Shown: in pieces, positions 55,255 to 64,000 of the stretch
Layout: each line of letters starts with the position of its first letter
Position numbering within the stretch: position 1 is the first letter of the stretch
Assembly (NCBI RefSeq): GCF_051020955.1
Contig: NC_135026.1
Span: 7,044,501 to 7,108,500 of the forward strand
Direction: 5' to 3'
Length of the DNA stretch: 64,000 bases
Source: Megalopta genalis
Taxonomy: Eukaryota > Arthropoda > Insecta > Hymenoptera > Halictidae
The notes under the pieces: model-generated
Seen by the model: the letters and a program-made list of their open reading frames with translations, nothing else
Told to the model about the DNA's origin: nothing
Database searches by the model: none
Program-made: the position numbers and the translations under genes

Positions 55255-55400
55255 TTTGGATATAATAGTGATAATATAATAATTATAATGTAATAATAAT
55301 ATAAAGAAATGTAATATAGTAAATAATATAATAATATATATAATAGTATAAATATAATATAATGAATAATATAATAAATAATATAATAATATAATAATAG
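55255..55400. repeat. AT-rich TAATAATATAATAA run
   Basis: Degenerate A/T-only tandem units. Confidence 0.9.
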
Positions 55401-55837
55401 ACCTTACCCAGTCTTAACTTAGAACTAACCAAACTTTACTCGTCTTGTTGCTTCTTATCCAGGTAACTTAAATCTGAGAAATTAGGTCTGGATTAAGTCT
55501 GACTTGCAAACTAGAAAAACAATCTAAAGCATACATGTTAAGTTATCGCGGATCCTAATAAAATTAGTAAGGCACAACGAGCCATCGCCAAAATGAATTG
55601 TCAATTCCAAGCAAATTATTCCGTCACTGGAACATAGGTGATGCGGCAGTCGAAGTGTGAACGGGCATAAATCGCAGATCACAAGTTATAATTGCTTTCG
55701 TAATTACATACATTGCAATTATTGTAACAATTTGATAGTGTAGAAGCGAACGGATACGTGCACGGATAGGCGCAACAGCGAGGAAAGTGAAAAACTAAGA
55801 AAGTTGCTTGAAAACGAGTGAATATATAAGTGAATGT
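55401..55837. other. Unassigned sequence
   Basis: Contains degenerate CTTAACTTAGAACTAACC sequence at the left. No gene is visible. Confidence 0.5.
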
Positions 55838-56730
55838 ATAAAACTGCATATCTTTTGTTCAAAAGCTGTTTATTTCATCAAAATATGTTCCATTTGCTTC
55901 AACACACTTTTCCCAACGAGATTTTAACGCATGGATGCCTGTTTTAAAGAAATTCTGATCTTTAGAATCAATAAAATTTGATATGGAATTTTTCAGACTG
56001 TCTTCATTTTCATACCGTTTAGCCCATAAAAACTGTTCTAAATATTAAAAAGAGAAATGAAAGTCGGTTGGAGAAAGATCCGGCGAATAAGCTGGGTGCT
56101 ACAAAATTTCATATTTTAATTCATTTCATTTCGCAGTTGTTTTGTACGACGTATGCGGCCGAGCGTTGTTATGGAGAAGTATTGGGCCATGCCGATTAAC
56201 AAGTGATGGGCGTATAATTTTCAATTTTTCATGCATTTCATCAATGTACCGGCAGTACTTCACGGCTGTAATTGTCTTCCTAGTTCGAAAGAATGAGTAG
56301 TGAATTATTCCAGTCACATTCGTTTCTACCAATGCTTTCGGAGACGTTTTGGATCTTCCACGCGGTTCATTTTCTAGGGAAAAATCACCAGACCAAAAAT
56401 TTTCAAACCAACGCTGCACTTTCTGATCGTTAACAGTATTCTTCTCAAACGTCTGATTTGTATTGCGTGCAGCTTTCGCAGCATTATTATCAAGTTTATA
56501 CTCATATAAAAAAATTACACGAATATCGGTTGAATTCCATGCCCTTACGAAATTGAAAACAAATAACAGAACGGAACACTTTTGAGAAAATCTTCTTTGT
56601 TGAAATGTGACTCGGGCAATGGGCAGTACGACTATAAACGAGGTTATGCCAAGAACAAAAGCATAACGAAAACAAGGAGGAGAACGTTCACGTGTAAAGA
56701 AAATCCGATGTTTCATATGCACCAACCTAA
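55838..56730 (-). mobile_element. Decayed, internally deleted mariner element
   Basis: On the minus strand the element begins TTAGGTTGGTGCATATGAAA (ending at 56,730), preceded by TA at 56,731-56,732. This is the classic mariner terminus. The other end near 55,838-55,860 is much degraded (ACTGCATATC matches the TGCATAT part). Length is about 890 bp against roughly 1.3 kb for intact mariners, so around 400 bp is missing. Confidence 0.85.
55859..56545 (-). pseudogene. Mariner transposase pseudogene
   Basis: The frame encodes a recognisable mariner DNA-binding region (IRVIFLYEYKL, then VQRWFENFWSGDFSLENEPR) at its start. It then jumps to the late catalytic region (TGIIHYSF, YIDEMHEKL, HGPILLHNNARPHTS), so the linker and the first catalytic Asp block are deleted. 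The second catalytic motif, usually LLHDNARPH in this group, reads LLHNNARPH (Asp to Asn). In-frame stops follow, two before and one just after the third motif (YSPDLSPTDFHF), and the C-terminus (RWEKCVEANG) ends at a TGA at 55,859. No good start ATG remains; an AGG sits where it is expected (about 56,545). The protein would be inactive. Confidence 0.9.
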
Positions 56731-56732
56731 TA

Positions 56733-57564
56733 GTTTTCGAACGATCTGTAACATAACCTCAACGGACGATGCTAGCTGGAGCGATTCGAAGGTTCGCGTA
56801 CCAGCGCTGTTGCTGTTGGCAGACGCGGCAGGGACGGAACGATGGGGTCCCCGAAGAGTGAAGCGATTCGGGGAACGAGTCGTGACATTCGAGCAGCATC
56901 TTTCGCTCTAAATCATGCGGAGATATAGAAGAATAGGAAGCGGAAGGAGGGAACGGACCCGGGGGCCGCTTATCCGCGTCTCGACTCGCGGATCCGCGAT
57001 AAATCATGATCGCGGGGCGTATTTCGATCGTGGCACGTGCCACGGCCTGGGAAGGATTTATGTGTGTGCGTGTGCGTCGCGTAACGCGGGAGACAGATTC
57101 GGTCAATCGCGATGGGAGGAGGCCGAAACACAGGGGAACAAGGCGGGACAGGGGGCCAGGGGGAGGATAGCAGCGGAGACAGAGGGCGAAGAGCGGCGGA
57201 GTAGAGGGCGTTCGGGCTTAAATCGAAAGAGGGAAAGCAGGATCGTGCGCCGGCAATTGACCGCGTCGACGTAACACATCGGCCATAAATCGCGCTGTCG
57301 TGGCTGGCGGCGTCCACGGGAAAAACCGTCCGCTACCCGGGACGCGTTTCCTTTTAGAATCGAGCCAAGGAACCGGTTCGGTCCGTCTTCCAGCCCCGGC
57401 CCCGGCCCCACTGTTTCACGTTTCACCGAAGGAAGCACAAAAATCCGATGCCGGCGCACGGATACTGCCGCACAACCCGAAATCGCTTTTCACGTTCGAC
57501 GATCTCTCTCCGGCTCTCTCTTACCCTCCCTGTCATGGTCTTTTTTTTCTACCTTTCTCTGCTT
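56733..57564. other. CpG-rich unassigned sequence
   Basis: Overlapping frames of 109-119 codons on both strands, with no domain. A short GTGTGTGCGTGTGCG run lies near 57,061-57,075. Confidence 0.5.
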
Positions 57565-57568
57565 CCCG

Positions 57569-57602
<34 letters not shown>

Positions 57603-58211
57603 CTCTTTTTCTGCCTTTCCGTGACTTTTGTTGCCTTTTCCTATCTCACTATATTTTTCTATATTTTTCTATATTTTTCTATATTTTTCTATATTTTTCT
57701 ATATCTCTGTATATTTCTCTACAATTTTCTATATTTCTCTATAATTCTCTATATTTTTCTATATTTTTCTATATTTTTCTATATTTTTCTGTATTTCTCT
57801 ACATTTCCCTATATTTCTTTATCTTGTTCTATATCTTTGTACATTTTTTTACATTTCTTTATATTTCTCTATATTTTTCTATATCTATATTATTCTATTT
57901 TATATTATTCTTTATTTTTCTATATTTCTCTATAATTTTCTATACTTGCCTATAATTCTCCATATTTAGTATATTTTTCTATATATTTCTCTATTTCTAT
58001 ATAATTCTCTATATTTCTGTATATTTCTCTATATTTCTTTACATTTCTTTATCTTCCTTTATCTCTCTTTTTTTTACCTTTTTTTATTTTTCATTATCTT
58101 TCTTTATTTTTCTTTTTTCTTTGCCCTTTTTTATTTTTCGTTATCTTTCTTTATTTTTCTTTATTTATCTTGATCTTCCTTTATCCATCTTTGTCTCTCT
58201 TTCTCTACCTT
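57565..58211. repeat. CT run followed by a TATTTTTCTA minisatellite
   Basis: A CTCTCT run (about 57,570-57,605) leads into some 500 bp of T-rich units of 10-20 bp (CTATATTTTTCTATATTTCT), ending with CTTTATTTTTCTTT and CTTTCTCT variants. The Phe/Ile/Tyr/Leu frame over it is an artefact. Confidence 0.95.
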
Positions 58212-59717
58212 TCTCTGACTTTCTCTGTCCTCCTCCGCGTGTCTTCGCGGTTGCCCTGGACCCTTGAAAAAGCAGCAACGTAAATCTCCCGTCAAAAGCG
58301 TCCACAACCACGGCGAAAAATGTGTTTCCCCGTTTTCCACGGCGAAAAACATTGGCAGCTCGAACCAGCCCGTTGGCTGCATTGTCGTGGTCGGTGCCGG
58401 AATTAAAAACGTTCAACCGATCGTTCGCACCGATCGATCCTAATGGCGCTGCGGTCCGAATCGCAGTTTGGCCACGTTCTACTGCGAAGTCGAGCTAAAT
58501 CGATTGCGAGCGGTATTCGATTTATGTGTCTCTACGGTAATTTGGAAACATGCTAAGGGAAAAATTTGATACTTACCTAGCCACAGGTAAATATATTTTT
58601 CTAAACGAGTTTTCTTTTAACTACAATGTTTCATACATTTTTTTAGCGTCTTCTTTTCTTTGTTTAGTATTTTTTTTCTTAATTTTTGTGAATTGATAAT
58701 TTATGGATCTCGATGGAAAATAAAATTTCGAGAAACATAAGTTAATTAGCTCCGACGACGCAATTTTATGATAATTAAACATAATTAGATAATACTAGAT
58801 AATTATTTTTGAATTTATCAGCCCTTAGCAAATTTTTCGTTGACTTTATCAGTCGTCAGCAATTTTTTGGTGAATTAATCTGCGCTTCATTAGCAACCAC
58901 TATCGGTACTCCAGCAATTTAACATTCTTCGAGGACCCTTGAAATAAATTACTGTTCAACCCATCGCTAAGACTGTTGCAGGAATTCGAGCTGTTTACAT
59001 TCTTAGAACACCCTTGGATTGCTGTGGCCCTTGGAATTCTCAAATTTCGCGAGACCGTGGCCCTTGGAATTTCAGAAATTCGAGAAGCTGTGGCCCTTTG
59101 CGTTCCTGGGACTCTTCAAGTTCTTCGGCGGTAATGGCTTTCTTTTATTTTATTTTACACAAAAAATTAACGCATTGATTGTTCTTTGGAAAGTGGGATC
59201 ACTGTGCCACAATGGTCCTTTTCCTGAAATTCATAACTTTGTACGATTTTTAAGGAAATCTAATAATAATGTTTTTTAGGGGTTGCTGAGTTTGAGTACG
59301 TTATCAAAAAATTCGAGATTCAAAATTGAGAATTAGACACTACTATCATATGCATTGTTCTTAATTTGAATTCTTTGTTATAGCAGTTCGTTAATTATAA
59401 TTTTTGACGGGATTAAGAAGGAAGGGGATAGCTTCCGATGGAAATGAAAACACGTTCGACTCGAGTTCCGAGATTTTATTTGAATCTTCTCGACGATGTA
59501 GCAAGACACTGTAACAGTATTTATAATAATTAACACGCTCGCACGCCGCGGCAACAAATGTTGCGGTGTAATATTCGATTATTTCTCCGTCCTTCGTCGT
59601 CCTCCTCTTTGTCCACGTTTAATAATTCAGTCTGAGATTCGATTATTGCTATTTACCTCTCTCTCGTCTTCATCGATTCTTTACAGCTCCGACCGGTTCC
59701 ACGCCACACTTCCTGCT
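58212..59717. other. Unassigned sequence
   Basis: A MITE-A-like left end occurs near 58,700-58,735 (TTATGGATCTCGATGG then AAAATAAAATTTC) without a clear partner. Repeats of GTGGCCCTTGGAATT lie at 59,023 and 59,057. No gene is supported. Confidence 0.5.
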
Positions 59718-60192
59718 CCTCTCACACTATCTTATACTGTCTTATACTGTTTCAGACTGTGTTAGACTGTCTCAAACTATCTCACACTGTCTCAAACTAT
59801 CTCACACTGTCTCAAACTATCTCACACTGTCTCATACAGTTTCACACCGTTTCACATTGTCTCATACTATCTCATACAATTTTACACCGTTTCACACTGT
59901 CTCATACTACCTCATACTATATCAAACTGTCTCAAACTATCTCACACTGTCTCAAACTATCTCACACTTTCTCAAACTGTCTCACACTTTCTCATACTAT
60001 CTCACACTGTCTCATACAATTTCACAATGTTTTACACTGTCTCATACTATCTTACATTGTCTTACAATGGCTCATACTGTCTCAAACTGTCTCAAACTAT
60101 TTCACACTCTCTCATACTATCTCAAACTGTCTTACACAGTGTCATACTATCACGCACTGTCTCACAGTGTCTCATACCATTTCACACTGTCT
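59718..60192. repeat. 20-bp CTCACACTGTCTCAAACTAT minisatellite
   Basis: About 24 units of 20 bp, each two related 10-mers (CTCACACTGT, CTCAAACTAT or CTCATACTAT), with almost no G except in the TGT position. Frames give Ser/His/Thr/Leu repeats and are artefacts. Confidence 0.97.
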
Positions 60193-60641
60193 CTCCCTCA
60201 CGCACACAAATGCACAGCTTTCTTTTCCGCTGCCTTTCCGCCATCTTTCTTCTCCCAAAACTGTTTTCGCACGACAGAATACCGCGAAGATGTATCTCGC
60301 CGCGTTTCAGAAGGGGCGGCAAACGATTCTCCCTAAATATTACATGTATCAGATCGTCCGAAGAGTTCGTTTCAAATATTTCACATGTACCCAATGAAAC
60401 GAACTCTATAAATCGTGAAACGTCCCCTCCGAACAACCCAATAAATTGCTTTCGAACGAACTATATATTATTTGGTTGTTCAAAAACTACGTTTTACATT
60501 TCACAGAGCTCGTTTCATTTAATTCATATAAAAGATTTCAGACGAACTAACGAACTAATTTAATAGATTATCGTCAGAGTTTCTTTGTTACATTGTGTCT
60601 GTTCGTGTGCGGAACGCAACGTAAGGTGCTCGCTTCGTGGC
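60193..60641. other. Unassigned sequence
   Basis: No feature beyond frames that continue out of the minisatellite. Confidence 0.5.
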
Positions 60642-60830
60642 CAGAATAATAAGCTAGATTGCAAGCGGTAGGAGGGGGGGGGGTAGGTCGCGTGACGCGT
60701 CGGGACCCCCACTCCGCTGTACGGATTCCCGACGCGGCACGTGACCTATCCCCACTCCACTGTATGAGACGCCCGGCGCGGCATGTGACCTATCCCCACT
60801 CCGGCGATTTGGAATCTAGCTGATTCTTCT
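60642..60830. mobile_element. GC-E family element with inverted ends
   Basis: The left end CAGAATAATAAGCTAGATTG and the right end, inward CAGAAGAATCAGCTAGATTC, are inverted. Between them GGTCGCGTGACGCGTCGGGA, CCCCACTCCGCTGTACGG, GGCACGTGACCTATCCCCAC and ACTCCACTGTATGAGACGCC are GC-E blocks in alternating orientation. This 189-bp copy is the most compact with both ends. Confidence 0.8.
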
Positions 60831-60956
60831 GACTGTCACGAAAATTCCTCTCCTCTTCGCGCGACCACGTGTAGATAGAATAAGTATATACATAGTACAT
60901 AGTTTGTTACAAGGCACAGGTAGCTTACACACTTGATCATTCGCGAAGTTTCACAT
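60831..60956. other. Unassigned sequence
   Basis: No feature recognised. Confidence 0.4.
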
Positions 60957-60963
60957 ATTCTCT

Positions 60964-61007
<44 letters not shown>
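60957..61007. repeat. (CT)n microsatellite
   Basis: CT run of about 45 bases with TTT interruptions at both edges. Confidence 0.95.
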
Positions 61008-61008
<1 letters not shown>

Positions 61009-61609
61009 ACGTATACCAGGCTGACTGGATAGATTGCTTTTTCGTCCTTCGTCCGACAGAGATTACTAGATCGTGGATTTTTCTGCGAGAGAAAAATTGC
61101 CTGTGTCGATCGACTCGCACTGGATTTACGATGCACAAACGTCGACCATTTTGCATTATAAAAGCAAATAGATTTACTCTTGAATTATTTTTATAATAAC
61201 GTACAGCGGCGAGCATTATTATAGACTCGATGTAACTTTTACATTGTTAGTGTTGTTTAAATGAAAACGAAATATAGATGTTTCTAACTTGTAAATACAC
61301 AAATACGATATTTTGTTAATTAACTTATAAAAAATAATTGCATATTAATTATTTCACAGTTTTAGTGGTATTTGAACAAGCTCTTAACGAAATATTTAAC
61401 AAATAATTCGTACATTTCTATATCAATAATAACACATATACAAAATATACAAACGATTATTTTGTTATGGCCTTGTTTAAATAACGCTAGAAATTAAAAA
61501 AAGTTACTTTTAATCCATGATTATTCGCGTCACCGTGTGTGTGGAGGAAGATGAATTAAATTCCACATGAATGCAAGCTCGCCATTTCGACAGCTCTGGT
61601 GTTAATTAC
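61008..61609. other. Unassigned sequence
   Basis: AT-rich in the second half; no gene is visible. Confidence 0.5.
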
Positions 61610-62215
61610 TATAATCAATATACCATTATAATAATACATATTATAATATTATTATCATTTATTGTTTATAATATTTATTATATAATATTATTATGTATTA
61701 TAATAATAATATTATAATTATACTATAATATCATAATGATTATAGTATTATAAGAATAATATAAAATAATAACAATGATATTATAATATTATTATAATTT
61801 ATTGTTTATAATATTTATTATATAATATTATTATTTTTATTATTACAATAATATTATAATCATATTATAATATCATAATATGATTATAGTATTATAAGAA
61901 TAATATAAAATAATAACAATGATATTACAATATTATTATAATTTATTGTTTATAATATTTATTATACAATATTATTATTTTTATTGTTACAATAATATTA
62001 TAATCATATTATAATATCATAATATGATTATAGTATTATAAGAATAATATAAAATAATAATAATAATATTATAATATTATTGTAATTTATTGTATATAAT
62101 ATTTATTATATAATATTATTATTATTCATTGTTTATAATATTTATTATATAATATCATTATTATCCATTTTTACAATAATATTATAATTGTATTATAATA
62201 TTGTTACAACAGTCC
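61610..62215. repeat. AT-rich tandem array with a 143-146 bp unit
   Basis: Three to four units contain TATAGTATTATAAGAATAAT (near 61,741, 61,884 and 62,030), AATAACAATGATATTA, TTATTGTTTATAATATTTAT and ATAATATCATAATATGATTA. The units are rich in self-complementary ATAATATTAT blocks. Confidence 0.92.
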
Positions 62216-62834
62216 ATTTATCTAATTCCATTATGCACAAATAAGTGCATAAAACTTGCAGATTGCAGTATCTCTCCTCGCCGCAGTCGTTTGCATTACT
62301 TTGTTTAGCTATGCCAACAGCCAATGGATAGGATCGATACCCGAGATCAAATTCTTGGCTGAAATGGATGCGTTCTCCGGCGGGTGAGTCGCGGGCGCAG
62401 AGGCTATCAGTTGCTAAAGAAAATCGATTTTTGTGTTTCGCGTTCCCGATAATGTATACGTTGCAGCGCGTTTCTGTTAATTTTACACCAACGGTTAATT
62501 TGGTTACGCGTTAATTCCGTTTCACCGTGATTACGAGGATCGCCATTGTAGGTCAATGACGATTAACGATTACAGAGAGTAATTGGTAATCGAATTAACG
62601 TTTCAATCACCGGGATAATCGGATCGCCAGATACGGCCTTCTGACTTTTGTAATCACCGCCGCCGTGTTTCTCGTTGCAATTAGCGGAATCGTGAAAAAT
62701 AATTTGATAACTCGATCAATAAATAAACCAATATAGGTGTAATTGAATAATCAGTGAAATAATAGTGAAATAATTTATTCATTGAAAAATGATGACGGTT
62801 TAATTGTCCGAAAATTCTTGAGTCATAGTCGTAT
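62216..62834. other. Unassigned sequence; possible MITE-A right-end fragment
   Basis: GTGCATAAAACTTGCAGATTG at 62,247-62,267 resembles a MITE-A right end. The rest is unremarkable. Confidence 0.45.
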
Positions 62835-62869
62835 TTTTCGACGGTTTACAACGTTCTTGGGACACCCTG
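62835..62869. mobile_element. Solo MITE-B-type terminus
   Basis: CTTGGGACACCCTG ending at 62,869, followed by TATA, matches MITE-B right ends (GGGACACCCTG-TA). No core or left end is present. It borders the terminal minisatellite almost exactly. Confidence 0.55.
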
Positions 62870-62877
62870 TATATAAT

Positions 62878-64000
62878 CGAAATCTTGATGTCCGAAAGTC
62901 TATAGTCCAAAACATTGTGTCCAAAAGATTGTTGTCTAAAGAATTTATGTCCAAAAGACTGATCTCTGAAATTTGATGTACAGATGGCTGGAATCCAAAA
63001 GACCGAAGTTGAGAAGATTGGAGTTCAAAGTGTGAAGTCCACAAGTCTGGAGCCCAAAAGACTGACACAGAAAAGTCAGAAGTTAAGAGATCGACATCCA
63101 AAACACTGAAATCCAAAGACTGACATCCAAAACACTGAAGTAAGATGACTCTATATGTCTGAAAAGCTGAAATCTAAAGATTGAAGTCCAGAAGATAGGA
63201 GTCCAAAGATTGAAGTTCGAAACTTTATGTCCAAAAGTCTGTAGTCCAAAACATTGTGTCCAAAAGATTGTTGTCTAAAGACTTTAAGTCCAAAAGACTG
63301 AAGTTTGATGATTGATGTTCAGAAGTATGGAGTCCAAAAGACTGAAGTCGAGAAGACAGAAGTCTAAAGAGTGAAGTCCAAAAATCTGGAATCCAAAGGC
63401 TGTCATCCAAAACACTGAAGTAAAATGACTGTAGTCTAAAGATTGAAGTCCAAACGACTGGAGTCCAAAGATTGAAGTCCGAAATCTTTATGTTTAAACG
63501 ACTGTAGTCCAAAAGATTGATCTCCAAAGACTAACATCCAAATAACTGACACTCAGAAGTCTGAAGTCCAAAAACTGACATCACAAAAGTCTGAATTAAA
63601 GGACTTTATGTTCAGAAAACTGAAGTCTAAAGATTGATGTCCAGAAGTCTGGTGTCAAATGACTAACGTCGAGAAGTCTGGAGTCCAAAGTCTGAAGTCC
63701 AGAAGACTGCAATTTAAAAGTCTGGAGTCCTAAAAACTCAGGTCTAAAAGTTTGTAGTCCAGACGACTGAAATCCAAAAGTCTGTTGTCCTAAAAACTCA
63801 AGTCTAAAAGTTCGGAGTCCAAACGACTGAAGTTAAAATGTCTGGAATCCTAAAAAGTCAAGTCTAAAAGTTCGGAGTCCAAACGATTGAAGTTAAAATG
63901 TCTGGAATCCTAAAAAGTCAAGTCTAAAAGTTTGGAGTCCAAACGACTGAAATCCAAAAGTCTGGAGTCTTAAAAACTCAAGTCTTAAAGTTCGGAGTCC
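62878..64000. repeat. GAAGTCCAAAAGTCTGGAGTCC minisatellite, continuing past the window
   Basis: More than 1.1 kb of degenerate units of about 13-14 bp (GAAGTCCAAAAGACT, GGAGTCCAAAGATT) that pair into 26-28 bp dimers. At the right a higher-order unit of about 60 bp appears (GGAATCCTAAAAAGTCAAGT then CTAAAAGTTCGGAGTCC, repeated near 63,845 and 63,905). The array is open-ended at the window edge. Frames of 97-100 codons on the minus strand are repeat artefacts. Confidence 0.95.

Noticed and set aside
57300..57935. 211-codon Phe/Ile/Tyr-rich frame resembling membrane segments
   Set aside because: The hydrophobic part is a translation of the TATTTTTCTA minisatellite.
59759..60397. 212-codon frame with regular Ser/His/Thr/Leu repeats
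   Set aside because: It comes from the 20-bp minisatellite. The repeat period keeps several frames open at once.

Overview
The window looks like non-coding DNA from an insect nuclear genome, most likely a hymenopteran such as a bee, wasp or ant. That assignment is an inference. It rests on undepleted CpG, long AT-rich runs next to CpG-rich islands, very many microsatellites, a mariner transposase relic, LINE debris, and MITE-like elements with TA target sites. There is no bacterial-style gene packing, tRNA, rRNA or CRISPR array. I found no convincing host protein-coding gene. The long open frames are products of simple repeats or of GC-rich DNA open on both strands. The DNA is probably intergenic, or lies inside very long introns.

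The only recognisable protein relics come from mobile elements. One is a decayed mariner transposase on the minus strand (about 55.86-56.55 kb) with an internal deletion, three in-frame stops and an Asp-to-Asn change in the second catalytic motif. Another is the 3' end of a 5'-truncated LINE at 33,955-34,300, flanked by a 9-bp target-site duplication. A third, tentative, is a piggyBac-like terminus at 43,592 followed by a 61-codon frame of unknown nature.

Most of the structure is made of short non-autonomous elements, named here for convenience. MITE-A ends in TAGACxGCGGATTTTATGC and has four fairly complete copies plus fragments. MITE-B has CAGGGTGTCCC termini, TA target sites and a GC-rich hairpin core; five copies plus a solo end were seen. 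MITE-C is pogo-like and MITE-D is a short fold-back with two copies. FB-1 (3.13-3.75 kb) and FB-2 (28.98-29.70 kb) are imperfect hairpins over nearly their whole length. GC-E is a GC-rich family carrying CACGTG palindromes, with clear or partial copies at 7.2, 9.1, 25.1, 40.2 and 60.6 kb. Larger inverted structures lie at 14.2 kb, 36.2-36.6 kb, 48.1-48.7 kb and 49.05-49.85 kb.

Tandem arrays are the second major component. They include a roughly 60-bp satellite at two loci (18.2-19.06 and 52.9-53.27 kb), a 30-bp AT-rich minisatellite present in opposite orientations at 20.6 and 21.5-22.4 kb, G/A/T-rich or T/C-rich minisatellites at 30.6-31.5, 59.7-60.2 and 62.9-64.0 kb, and many dinucleotide and trinucleotide runs. 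The most striking array is at 26,777-26,924: a perfect 16-bp palindrome, GACGAGTATACTCGTC, repeated four times at exactly 44-bp spacing.

The CpG-rich islands (for example 0.3-1.0, 16.7-17.5, 19.2-20.0, 22.5-23.1, 27.2-27.8, 51.4-52.6 and 53.6-55.1 kb) could hold regulatory sequence or untranslated exons, but the sequence alone does not show this. One possible TATA-type core promoter is noted at 53.56 kb.
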